Shown here: in pieces, positions 8,260-15,955 of the stretch
Numbering within the stretch: position 1 is the first letter of the stretch
How the letters are laid out: each line of letters starts with the position of its first letter
Assembly (NCBI RefSeq): GCF_902833055.1
Contig: NZ_CADFEJ010000004.1
Coordinates: 248,001 to 312,000 of the forward strand
Direction of reading: 5' to 3'
Source of the DNA: Burkholderia territorii
GTDB taxonomy: Bacteria; Pseudomonadota; Gammaproteobacteria; Burkholderiales; Burkholderiaceae
Length of the DNA: 64,000 nt
The notes under the pieces: model-generated
What the model saw: only the letters and a program-made list of their open reading frames with translations
Database searches by the model: none
Told to the model about the DNA's origin: nothing
Translations under genes and position numbers: made by a program

Positions 8260-8985
8260 ATGACTACCCAGATCCTCATCGTCGACGACGACCAAGAACT
8301 CCGTGACCTGCTGCGCGACTATCTCGTGCGTCAGGGGATGGAAGTGTCCGTGCTGCACGACGCGGCGACGCTCGAGAAGCGCCTCGAGCGCGAGCGGCCC
8401 GACCTGATCGTGCTGGACCTGATGATGCCGGGCGTGGACGGCCTGACCGCGCTGCGCCAGCTGCGCGCGGCCGGCGACGACATCCCCGTGATCATGCTGA
8501 CGGCACGCGCGGACGACGTCGACCGCATCGTCGGGCTCGAGCTCGGCGCGGACGACTACCTCGGCAAGCCGTTCAACCCGCGCGAGCTGCTCGCGCGCGT
8601 GCAGGCCGTGCTGCGCCGCCGCCGCGCGACGCCGTCGGCGGCGGCGCCCGAGCAACGCGAGCCGTTCGCGTTCGGCCGCTTCGTGCTCGACTTCCAGGCG
8701 CGCACGCTGTCGGTCGACGGCAAGCCCGCGACACTGTCGAGCAGCGAATTCGCGCTGCTGAAGATCTTCGTGAACCACGCGCTGCGCACGCTCACGCGCG
8801 AGCGGCTGCTCGAGCTGCTGCACGGGCCCGAATACGACGGCACCGACCGCGGCATCGACGTCCAGGTGTGGCGCCTGCGCCGCATCCTGGAAACGGATCC
8901 GTCGACACCGCGCTTCATCCAGACGGTCCGCGGGCGCGGCTACGTGTTCGTGCCCGACGGCGAGGCCCATGCGCAAACCCATTGA
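8260..8985 (+). CDS. OmpR-family response regulator
   Basis: 241 residues. The receiver domain (about 1-120) has the acidic pocket DDD at 9-11, phospho-acceptor D53 in VLDLMMPG, T81 and K103 (LGKPF). The C-terminal winged helix (about 140-235) ends RFIQTVRGRGYVFVPDG, typical of the OmpR class. The frame is open upstream, but ATG 8260 (MTTQILIVDDD) is the family start. It overlaps the kinase gene by 17 bases. It probably controls the divergent Spy/CpxP-like gene and itself through the GTAAC repeats upstream. It is CpxR-like by context rather than proven orthology. Confidence 0.9.
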   Translation: MTTQILIVDDDQELRDLLRDYLVRQGMEVSVLHDAATLEKRLERERPDLIVLDLMMPGVDGLTALRQLRAAGDDIPVIMLTARADDVDRIVGLELGADDYLGKPFNPRELLARVQAVLRRRRATPSAAAPEQREPFAFGRFVLDFQARTLSVDGKPATLSSSEFALLKIFVNHALRTLTRERLLELLHGPEYDGTDRGIDVQVWRLRRILETDPSTPRFIQTVRGRGYVFVPDGEAHAQTH

Positions 8986-10285
8986 TTCACTGTTCGGGCG
9001 GCTGGCGCTGCTGGTCGTCGGCGTGCTGCTCCTGTCGCACTTCGCGTGGTTTTTCGCGATGCGCCTCGAGCGCAGCCAGATGCAGACGCGTTACGCGGTC
9101 GAGGAGGCCGCCTTTCTCGTCGACGCCGTGCGCCAGCACGTCGAGCGCACGCCCGACCAGCCGCTGCCGTCACGCGTGCGGCTGGTATCGCCGGACAGCC
9201 CGGACGTGCCGACGAGCGCTGGATCGAACCTGCCGGCGCCGCTCAAGCGTTTCCGCGACGACGTGAGCGAGCGCATGCCGCCCGGCACGCTGGTCGAGAT
9301 CGGCGCGCCGGGCCATCCGCCGGTGCTGTGGGTCAAGGAGCCGACCGACCGCAACTGGATCGTGGTGCCGGTACAACCGCTGCGCCCGCCGCGCTCGCTC
9401 GACCGGATGCTGCTGTGGCTCGGCACGATCTTCTCGGCAGGCGTGATCGCCGCGCTGTTCGCGGCCTGGCAGCTGCAGCAGCCGTTGCGCTCGCTGGCGC
9501 GCGCGGTCGCGCGCTTCGGCCGCGGCCAGCCGGTGCCGCCGCTGCGCGAGCGCGGCCCGCGTGAGCTGCGGCAGCTTACGCATGGCTTCAATCAGATGGT
9601 GGAACAGGTGTCGCAAGCCGAGAGCGATCGCGCGGTGATGCTGGCCGGCGTCGCGCACGACCTGCGCACGCCGCTTGCGCGGATGCGCCTGCGCGCCGAA
9701 ATGATGGACGACGCGCGGCTGCGCGACGGTGTGGTGCGCGATGTCGACTCGATGTCGCACATCGTCGACCAGTTCCTCGTATTCGCGCACGGCGGCGCGG
9801 ACCGCAGCGAGCCGGTGCCGGTCGACCAGACCTGCGAGCGGATCGCGCGCAGCTATCGCGCGGTCGCGCCCAACGCGCCGGCGGTGCAGACGCACCTGTC
9901 CGCCGACGAAGGCTTCCGCCTGCCGACCGCGACGCTCGACCGGATCCTGTCGAACCTGCTGGACAATGCGCATGCGTACGGCGCGCCGCCCGTGCTCGTC
10001 GAGACGGCGCGTACGCCGACGGGTTACGTGCTGTCGGTCAGCGACAGCGGCGGCGGAATCGCGCCGCGCGACCTCGCGGCCGCGACGCGGCCGTTCGTGC
10101 GGCTCGACCCGGCGCGCGGCGGCAATGGCCACAGCGGGCTCGGGCTTGCGATCGTCGAGCGGCTGGTGCTGAGGCTGGGCGGGACGTGCGAAATCGGCAA
10201 TCGTCCCGAGGGCGGCCTGCGCGTGGCGATGACGTTCCCGTTCGACGCGATACCGAAGGACGATCTGCACGCGCAGGCCGCGTAA
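8969..10285 (+). CDS. Membrane sensor histidine kinase (EnvZ/CpxA-like)
   Basis: 438 residues. TM1 is at about 9-30 and TM2 at about 148-168, enclosing a periplasmic sensor of about 115 residues. A HAMP domain (QLQQPLRSLARAVARFGRGQ) leads to the DHp helix with phospho-acceptor H230 in VAHDLRTPLARMR. The ATPase domain has the N box NLLDNAHAYG (N333), G1 box DSGGGI (359-364) and G2 box GHSGLGL (387-393). It phosphorylates the regulator encoded by the overlapping upstream gene. Signals are unknown; the neighbouring Spy/CpxP-like protein suggests envelope stress. Confidence 0.9.
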   Translation: MRKPIDSLFGRLALLVVGVLLLSHFAWFFAMRLERSQMQTRYAVEEAAFLVDAVRQHVERTPDQPLPSRVRLVSPDSPDVPTSAGSNLPAPLKRFRDDVSERMPPGTLVEIGAPGHPPVLWVKEPTDRNWIVVPVQPLRPPRSLDRMLLWLGTIFSAGVIAALFAAWQLQQPLRSLARAVARFGRGQPVPPLRERGPRELRQLTHGFNQMVEQVSQAESDRAVMLAGVAHDLRTPLARMRLRAEMMDDARLRDGVVRDVDSMSHIVDQFLVFAHGGADRSEPVPVDQTCERIARSYRAVAPNAPAVQTHLSADEGFRLPTATLDRILSNLLDNAHAYGAPPVLVETARTPTGYVLSVSDSGGGIAPRDLAAATRPFVRLDPARGGNGHSGLGLAIVERLVLRLGGTCEIGNRPEGGLRVAMTFPFDAIPKDDLHAQAA

Positions 10286-10303
10286 GCGGCGGATGCGGCG
10301 GAT

Positions 10304-10328
10304 GCGGCGCCTGCGCGGCAGGCGCCGC
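10304..10328. terminator. 11-bp hairpin after the kinase gene
   Basis: GCGGCGCCTGC (10304-10314) pairs with GCAGGCGCCGC (10318-10328) around a three-base loop, between the convergent kinase and small hypothetical genes. It follows a short GCGGCGGAT run. No T-tract. Confidence 0.55.
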
Positions 10329-10334
10329 GCGGCG

Positions 10335-10601
10335 TCATTCGCCGAACAGCGTGCCGAGCGTCTCGGCGGCGTTGCTGTCGATGGTGTTGTAGGTCACGCT
10401 CGTGGCCTCGAAGATATAGACGGTCGTATAGCGGCCGAGGCGCTCCAGAATCTCCTCCTGCAGCGATTCCGGCACGACGTTCATGTTCAGGTACCATGCC
10501 GTCGACGACAGCCGGGTCTGGAACGACCCATACTCCTGCATCAGCTCGTAGAACGCATCGGCATCCTGATCGCGGCAGACGATCACCAAGTTTCCTGCCA
10601 T
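10335..10601 (-). CDS. Small conserved hypothetical protein
   Basis: 88 residues: MAGNLVIVCRDQDADAFYEL, then a compact alpha/beta pattern and an acidic C-terminus. The start has a good GGGAGAAAGGG ribosome site. Alternation of hydrophobic beta strands (NLVIVCR, TAWYLNMNVV, TVYIFEAT) with helices (DADAFYELMQEYG, LQEEILERLG) suggests a ferredoxin-like fold. No signal peptide or known motif; function unknown. Confidence 0.7.
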   Translation of the reverse strand: MAGNLVIVCRDQDADAFYELMQEYGSFQTRLSSTAWYLNMNVVPESLQEEILERLGRYTTVYIFEATSVTYNTIDSNAAETLGTLFGE

Positions 10602-10900
10602 TCCCTTTCTCCCGCTGGTCGGTCGATCCCTGGCGGCTGTGTCGACACCGACACCAGGGGCTAGCCCCGATCATACCTGCTTCGCCGCGATCGTCCGCTG
10701 ACGTCCGGCATGGTTTGCGTGCGCGTGCGGCTGGCGGGTTCCCGGCCGGCCCGGTTCACGGCATAATTCGGGGCCTGCACATGCCGGCCTGAGGACTGCG
10801 GCCGGGCTGCTCCGCATCGCACGCCTGTCGGTCACCCGCGTGCCGGGCACGATCCGTGCGCCGTCCGCGCGCCGCGCGGCGTCGCACCGGCCCCGGACGG

Positions 10901-10930
10901 TTGAACCTGAAATACAGGTTGGTGTAGTGT
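10901..10930 (+). promoter_or_regulatory. Candidate promoter with palindrome in the spacer
   Basis: TTGAAC (10901-10906) and TAGTGT (10925-10930) are 18 bases apart. The palindrome AACCTG-AAATA-CAGGTT (10904-10920) lies across the -35 element and spacer. MerR-class activators bind dyads in just this position with long spacers; the assignment is inference. It would read toward the ABC permease gene about 180 bases downstream. Confidence 0.4.
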
Positions 10931-11012
10931 CGTGCCGTCGCGGCCGACTCGTCGCGCCGGGCCGCAGCCTGCACGCACGGCGGCCTCGCGCCGGCGTCAG
11001 ATCGTGAATCAA

Positions 11013-11038
11013 TCGAATTACCGCGTCGAATTACCGCG
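11013..11038. repeat. Perfect tandem duplication of TCGAATTACCGCG
   Basis: Two abutting identical 13-bp units (11013-11025 and 11026-11038) lie in the leader of the ABC permease gene. They could be paired operator half-sites or a replication-slippage duplication. Confidence 0.7.
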
Positions 11039-11106
11039 CCCGTGCGCTTTGCCATGAATCAACATCGTCTGCCGGCTTCGTTCGGCCTTACCGGGGAGGG
11101 CGCCTG

Positions 11107-12864
11107 ATGGACGTCGGATTCTTCAATCCGAACCGGACCGCCAACGCATCCGCGTGGCGCGTTCTGCCGAACCGGTGGGACTTCATCGCGTTTCCGCTGA
11201 TCATCTGCCTGATCGCGATGGCGGTCGTCGGCTTCCACGAGACGATGGCGCCGATCGCCACGCTGCAGACGCAGAAGATCTCGCTCGATCCGTCGAACCT
11301 GCCCGAGTACGCATTGCGCACCACGCTGCGCATGCTCGCCGCGATGGTCGCGTCGCTCGCGTTCACGCTCGTCTACGGCACGCTCGCCGCGAAAAGCCGC
11401 CGCGCGGGCATGGTGCTGATCCCGATCCTCGACATCCTGCAGTCGGTGCCGGTGCTCGGCTTCATCTCGTTTACGGTGACGTTCTTCCTCGCGCTGTTCC
11501 CGAGCCGCGTGCTCGGCGCCGAGCTCGCGGCGATCTTCGCGATCTTCACGAGCCAGGCCTGGAACATGACGTTCAGCTTTTACCAGTCGCTGCGCACGGT
11601 GCCGCGCGATCTGGACGAAGTGTCGCGCGGCTTTCACCTGACGTCGTGGCAGCGCTTCTGGAAGCTCGAGGTGCCGTTCTCGATGCCGGGGCTGATCTGG
11701 AACATGATGATGTCGATGTCGGGCGGCTGGTTCTTCGTCGTTGCGTCGGAGGCCATCACGGTCGGCAACCAGACCATCACGCTGCCCGGGATCGGCGCGT
11801 ATCTCGCGCAGGCGATCTCGGACAAGAACCTCGGCGCGATCGGCTGGGTGATCCTGACGATGACGGTCGTGATCCTGGCCTATGACCAGTTCCTGTTCCG
11901 CCCGCTGATCGCGTGGGCCGACAAGTTCCGGATGGAGAACACCGCGTCGGGCGACGCGCCGCAATCCTGGCTGCTCGACCTCGTGCGCCGTACGCGCCTG
12001 ATCCATCAGCTGCTCGTGCCGGCCGGCTGGTTCTTCGCGAAGGCCGCGCGGATTCCGCTGCGTCTGCCGTTGTCGGGCGCGATGCGCTTCACGCTGCCGA
12101 AGGTCGAGAAGAAGGCGTCGCGCACGGTCGACATCGCATGGGCGGTGCTCGTGCTGCTCGGTACGGCCTATATCGTGTGGCGTGTCGTCAGCTTCGTGTC
12201 GACCGGCGTGACGATGGCCGAAGTCGGGCACGTGATCGTGCTCGGGCTCATCACGCTGTTGCGCGTGGTCGTGCTGATCGCGATCGCATCGGTGATCTGG
12301 GTGCCGGTCGGCGTGTGGGTCGGGCTGCGCCCGAAGCTCGCCGAGAAACTGCAGCCGCTCGCGCAGTTCCTCGCCGCGTTCCCGGCGAACCTGCTGTTCC
12401 CGGTGTTCGTGATCGTGATCGCGCGCTTCCACCTGAACGCCGACATCTGGCTGTCGCCGCTGATCGTGCTCGGCACGCAGTGGTATATCCTGTTCAACGT
12501 GATCGCGGGCGCGACGTCCTATCCGAACGACTATCGCGAAGCCGCGACGAATTTCCGGATCCGCGGCTGGCAGTGGTGGCGCCAGGCGATCCTGCCGGGC
12601 ATCTTCCCGTACTACGTGACCGGCGCGATCACCGCGTCGGGCGGCGCGTGGAACGCGAGCATCGTGTCCGAGGCGGTGCAGTGGGGCACGACCAGGATCG
12701 AGGCGCACGGCCTCGGCGCGTACATCGCGCAGACCACCGCCGCCGGCGACTTTCCGAAGATCATCCTGGGCATCGCCGTGATGTCCCTGTTCGTTACCCT
12801 GTTCAACCGCCTGCTGTGGCGCCCGCTGTATGCCTTCGCCGAAGCGAAGCTGCGGCTCGACTGA
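11107..12864 (+). CDS. Nitrate/sulfonate-type ABC transporter permease, double length
   Basis: 585 residues. Two BPD_transp_1 permease halves are fused (about 40-270 and 340-580), each with a coupling EAA-like loop: VPRDLDEVSRGFHLTSWQRF in the first and DYREAATNFRIRGWQWWRQA in the second. This makes one polypeptide equal to a permease dimer. GGGGAGGG stands 7 bases before the ATG. The ATPase gene follows after 22 bases; no periplasmic binding protein is encoded nearby. The substrate cannot be named; homologues are annotated as nitrate, sulfonate or bicarbonate transporters. Confidence 0.85.
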   Translation: MDVGFFNPNRTANASAWRVLPNRWDFIAFPLIICLIAMAVVGFHETMAPIATLQTQKISLDPSNLPEYALRTTLRMLAAMVASLAFTLVYGTLAAKSRRAGMVLIPILDILQSVPVLGFISFTVTFFLALFPSRVLGAELAAIFAIFTSQAWNMTFSFYQSLRTVPRDLDEVSRGFHLTSWQRFWKLEVPFSMPGLIWNMMMSMSGGWFFVVASEAITVGNQTITLPGIGAYLAQAISDKNLGAIGWVILTMTVVILAYDQFLFRPLIAWADKFRMENTASGDAPQSWLLDLVRRTRLIHQLLVPAGWFFAKAARIPLRLPLSGAMRFTLPKVEKKASRTVDIAWAVLVLLGTAYIVWRVVSFVSTGVTMAEVGHVIVLGLITLLRVVVLIAIASVIWVPVGVWVGLRPKLAEKLQPLAQFLAAFPANLLFPVFVIVIARFHLNADIWLSPLIVLGTQWYILFNVIAGATSYPNDYREAATNFRIRGWQWWRQAILPGIFPYYVTGAITASGGAWNASIVSEAVQWGTTRIEAHGLGAYIAQTTAAGDFPKIILGIAVMSLFVTLFNRLLWRPLYAFAEAKLRLD

Positions 12865-12886
12865 GACCGATTGAGAGCGAAACGCG

Positions 12887-14224
12887 ATGCACAATCCGAA
12901 TGCTGTAAACGCCCCCGTCCAGACGTCCCAGCCGCCGCGCCTCGGCGAGGAAATCCTGCGCGTCGAGCACGTCTGCCGCGGCTTCAACAAGACGCAGGGC
13001 GAACTGCTCGTGCTCGACGATGCGAACCTGTCGCTGCGCGAGGGCGAGATCGTCGGGCTGCTTGGCCGCTCGGGCTCGGGCAAGTCCACGCTGCTGCGAA
13101 TCATTGCCGGGCTGATCGAGCCGACCGGCGGTGAAGTGACCTACCTCGGCAAGCCGCTGACCGGCCCGGCCGAAGGCGTCGCGATGGTGTTCCAGACCTT
13201 CGCGTTGTTCCCTTGGCTGACCGTGCTGCAGAACGTGGAAGCCGGGCTGGAAGCGCTCGGTGTCGGCGCACGCGAGCGGCGCGAGCGCGCGCTCGCCGCG
13301 ATCGACCTGATCGGTCTGGACGGCTTCGAGAACGCGTATCCGCGCGAGCTGTCGGGCGGCATGCGCCAGCGCGTGGGCTTTGCGCGCGCGCTCGTGGTCG
13401 ACCCGACGATCCTGCTGATGGACGAGCCGTTCTCCGCCCTCGACGTGTTGACGGCCGAAACGCTGCGCACCGACCTGCTCGACCTGTGGACGCAAGGCCG
13501 CATGCCGATCAAGTCGGTGCTGATCGTCACGCACAACATCGAGGAAGCGGTGTTCATGTGCGACCGGATTCTGGTGTTGTCGTCGAACCCGGGCCGCGTG
13601 ATCGCCGAGATCAAGGTGCCGTTCAAGCATCCGCGCAACCGGCTGGATCCGGCCTTCCGCAAGCTCGTCGACGACATCTACGCGAAGATGACCGCGCGCC
13701 AGACCGGCGAGGCGACGAAGAAGGGCCTCGAGCTCGGCAGCTGGCTGCCGCAGGTGTCGACCAACCTGATGGCCGGCCTGATCGAGACGCTCGCGATGGC
13801 GCCGTATCACGGCCGCGCCGACATGCCGGAAATCGCGCGCACGCTGCATCTGGAGGTCGACGACCTGTTCCCGATCGCGGAAGTGCTGCAGTACCTCGGC
13901 TTCGCCGACGTGCGCGAAGGCGACGTGTTCCTGACGCCGCCGGGGCGCGTGTTCGCGGAGTTCGGCACGCAGGAGCGCAAGCTGATGTTCGCCGATCATC
14001 TGCTGAAGCATGTGCCGCTCGCCGCGCGGATCAAGAAAGTGTTGAACGAGCGCCCCGGCCATCGCGCGCCGCGTGTGCGTTTCGAGCAGGAGCTCGAGGA
14101 TTTCCTGTCGGACGGCGCGGCCGAGGAGACGCTCGACGCGGTGATCGACTGGGGACGTTACGGCGAGATCTTCTCGTACAACGACCAGACCGAAATCTTC
14201 AGCCTCGAGGACGTCGAGTCCTGA
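12887..14224 (+). CDS. ABC transporter ATP-binding protein with C-terminal AAA-associated domain
   Basis: 445 residues, about 180 longer than a plain nitrate/taurine-type ATPase. The ABC domain has Walker A GRSGSGKST, Q-loop VFQTFALFPWLTV, signature LSGGMRQR, Walker B LLMDEPFSALD and the switch VTHNIEEAVFM. The extra C-terminal region (about 285-445, beginning near ETLAMAPYHGRADMPEIA) matches the AAA_assoc_C type of ABC C-terminal domain, whose role is probably regulatory. It forms a two-gene operon with the double permease upstream. Confidence 0.85.
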   Translation: MHNPNAVNAPVQTSQPPRLGEEILRVEHVCRGFNKTQGELLVLDDANLSLREGEIVGLLGRSGSGKSTLLRIIAGLIEPTGGEVTYLGKPLTGPAEGVAMVFQTFALFPWLTVLQNVEAGLEALGVGARERRERALAAIDLIGLDGFENAYPRELSGGMRQRVGFARALVVDPTILLMDEPFSALDVLTAETLRTDLLDLWTQGRMPIKSVLIVTHNIEEAVFMCDRILVLSSNPGRVIAEIKVPFKHPRNRLDPAFRKLVDDIYAKMTARQTGEATKKGLELGSWLPQVSTNLMAGLIETLAMAPYHGRADMPEIARTLHLEVDDLFPIAEVLQYLGFADVREGDVFLTPPGRVFAEFGTQERKLMFADHLLKHVPLAARIKKVLNERPGHRAPRVRFEQELEDFLSDGAAEETLDAVIDWGRYGEIFSYNDQTEIFSLEDVES

Positions 14225-14232
14225 GCCAGCGA

Positions 14233-14252
14233 GCCGGGCCGCGCGGCCCGGC
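14233..14252. terminator. GC-rich palindrome between convergent genes
   Basis: GCCGGGCC-GCGC-GGCCCGGC is a perfect inverted repeat 9 bases after the ABC ATPase stop and convergent with the lipoprotein gene. No T-tract. Confidence 0.55.
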
Positions 14253-14288
14253 GTTCGCATGCGCGGCGCTTGTCGCGCGCCCGCATTG

Positions 14289-14783
14289 CTACTGCAGGTT
14301 GCCCCAGCGGTCGACCGCCGGTTCGGCCGACGCCCACTTCCAGTGCGTGCCTTGCTGGCACGCATTCGCGAAATACCAGTCGGCCTTGTCGCCGTCCTTC
14401 ACCGAGAACGCGAATTCCTTGCAAAGCGCAAGCGCCGTCGAGTACGCACGCGTGACGCGCACCTCGCCTTCGCCGTTTTCGAGCGGCAGCGTGTTCTTCA
14501 CCTTCCATGGCTTCACTTCGCCGACGGCCAGGCTGCCCGCCGCTTTCGCGATCGCGTCCTGCTGGTTCTGATGGAGCTGCTTCATCGTGCGGTTGACGGC
14601 TTCGTCGGTCGCCGCCTGCACGGCAATTCCCACCCCGACGCCGACGGCCGGGTTCGCGGTGACGAGGCCGGTCGCCGCGCCGGCGAGTGCGCCGCTCGCC
14701 GCGCCGACCGAGCCGCAGCCCGACAGCACGGCGCTGGCCGCGCACAGCGCGCCGATCGCCGCGATACGGATCGCGACGCTCAT
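14289..14783 (-). CDS. Predicted lipoprotein, paralogue of the adjacent gene
   Basis: 164 residues. A lipoprotein signal (MSVAIRIAAIGALCAASAVL, lipobox LSGC) precedes a glycine/alanine-rich stretch (VGAASGALAGAATGLVTA) like a glycine-zipper segment, then a polar domain ending KWASAEPAVDRWGNLQ. The upstream gene ends with the near-identical KWASAEPATERWGALQ, so the two arose by tandem duplication. The ATG overlaps the upstream stop by ATGA. Function unknown; probably attached to the inner or outer membrane facing the periplasm. Confidence 0.75.
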   Translation of the reverse strand: MSVAIRIAAIGALCAASAVLSGCGSVGAASGALAGAATGLVTANPAVGVGVGIAVQAATDEAVNRTMKQLHQNQQDAIAKAAGSLAVGEVKPWKVKNTLPLENGEGEVRVTRAYSTALALCKEFAFSVKDGDKADWYFANACQQGTHWKWASAEPAVDRWGNLQ

Positions 14784-15331
14784 TGCAGCGCGCCCCAGCG
14801 TTCGGTCGCGGGTTCCGCCGACGCCCATTTCCACACGGGACCGTCGCGGCAGATCGTGGCGACGTAGAACGCCGATTCCGCGGCTTTGTCGGCTTTCGCG
14901 GGCGTATCGACCGCGAACACGATTTCCTTGCAGTCGAGCGGGCCGATGCTGATCATCCGGCTGACCGTCACGCGCCCCTGTTCGTCATCCTCGATCGGGA
15001 ACGAATGGTGCGTCTTCCACGGCGCGACACCGCCGACGTCGAGCGGGCCGGCCGCTTTCGCGATCTGCTCCTGCGTGTAGCGGTGCGCGACACGTTGCGT
15101 GTACTGGACGCCCGCCCGCGCGCCGGCGACGGCGCCGAGGCCGATACCCGTCGCGACGGCGGCGTTGTTGGTGACCTTGGAGGCAATCGCGGCGCCCGCG
15201 ATACCGGCGCCGGCAGTCGCGCCTTCGCTGTACAGCGAGTTGCAGCCGGACAGCAGTGCGGCCGTGGCGATCGCGGCCAGCACGATGCGCGCCGGCATGG
15301 CCCGACGCGGCGGTTCGAAACGAATGTTCAT
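14780..15331 (-). CDS. Predicted lipoprotein, first of a tandem pair
   Basis: 183 residues if started at 15331. The lipobox is LLSGC after MPARIVLAAIATAA; ATG 15298 (MPARIVL) would give a more standard short signal and is a real alternative. A glycine-zipper-like stretch (AGAGIAGAAIASKV ... GIGLGAVAGARAG) and a C-terminal domain with KEIVFAVDTPAKADKA follow. It shares layout and C-terminus with the next gene, to which it is coupled by ATGA. Role unknown. Confidence 0.75.
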   Translation of the reverse strand: MNIRFEPPRRAMPARIVLAAIATAALLSGCNSLYSEGATAGAGIAGAAIASKVTNNAAVATGIGLGAVAGARAGVQYTQRVAHRYTQEQIAKAAGPLDVGGVAPWKTHHSFPIEDDEQGRVTVSRMISIGPLDCKEIVFAVDTPAKADKAAESAFYVATICRDGPVWKWASAEPATERWGALQ

Positions 15332-15604
15332 CCCTGAGTGCAAGTCCTGTCTGGGTGAGCGGCGACGCATGCGCGCCCCCATGCCGCATCATTGTTTCGC
15401 AATTGTCATAGGAAAACTGCAAAGCTTTGACAAATCGCCGGGCAGTGGCTCGCGCGCGTACGCGCGGCGCTATTGTCGGACAGTCCGCCGAGCAGGGGTC
15501 GAAACGTTACAAATTGAAGGCAATTGTTACCTTGGCATGCGAGGAAGCAACCTAGACTCTTTTGTTATGGAATGTTTCTACGGCGGCTCCGAGCCGCGTT
15601 GCAT

Positions 15605-15805
15605 ATGAGACACCCAGCCATGCGCCGTTCGAAACGGTTTTCTCCCCGGTCCCCCGACCCGGGGACCGAGCGCCCGCGTCCGCAGACCGATGCGCCGGCC
15701 GGCGCGCCCGACGAGACGCCGTCCGACGGCGATCACAACCAGGGCGGTGCACGCCCGGAAGGGCTCGATTATCAACGCGACCTCGGCCAGGAGCAGGACG
15801 CCTGA
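15605..15805 (+). CDS. Possible small hydrophilic protein
   Basis: A 66-residue frame, MRHPAMRRSKRFSPRSPDPG and onward, rich in Pro, Asp, Glu and Gln and ending LDYQRDLGQEQDA; disordered in character. It lies 150 bases before the trehalose-6-phosphate synthase gene in the same direction. No good ribosome site is seen. The preceding 270 bases (15332-15604) are relatively AT-rich with no other gene and probably hold promoters for both directions. Confidence 0.35.
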   Translation: MRHPAMRRSKRFSPRSPDPGTERPRPQTDAPAGAPDETPSDGDHNQGGARPEGLDYQRDLGQEQDA

Positions 15806-15955
15806 TTCCGTCGCCGTTGCATTCCGCCGCCGCATTTCATTGCGCTCGTTGTTGCATCGCTCACATCTGAATCGCCGCGCGACCGCCTTTTGGCCGTCGC
15901 GCCCGTCGTGGCGCGCGTCGCGCGCCATTCAATCGAATCGAGGAGGGAAAGCCGC

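Larger units (their letters stand above)
10602..11106. other. Long intergenic region before ABC permease gene
   Basis: 505 bases between divergent genes. It holds a possible promoter/operator (10901-10930) and a perfect tandem 13-bp repeat (11013-11038), annotated separately. A 17-codon open frame at 11054-11107 ends on the permease start but has no ribosome site of its own. Confidence 0.5.

Noticed and set aside
11054..11107. 17-codon frame ending on the ABC permease start, as a leader peptide
   Set aside because: No ribosome site, no regulatory codon run and no attenuator hairpin after it.
11059..13104. Very long minus-strand open frame opposite the ABC permease
   Set aside because: It is rich in Arg/His/Asp/Pro with no family pattern, a shadow of the real permease on the plus strand in GC-rich DNA.
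15421..15560. Sigma-70 promoter with TTGACA at 15427
   Set aside because: No -10 element at 16-18 bases; the nearest TATTGT is about 38 bases away.
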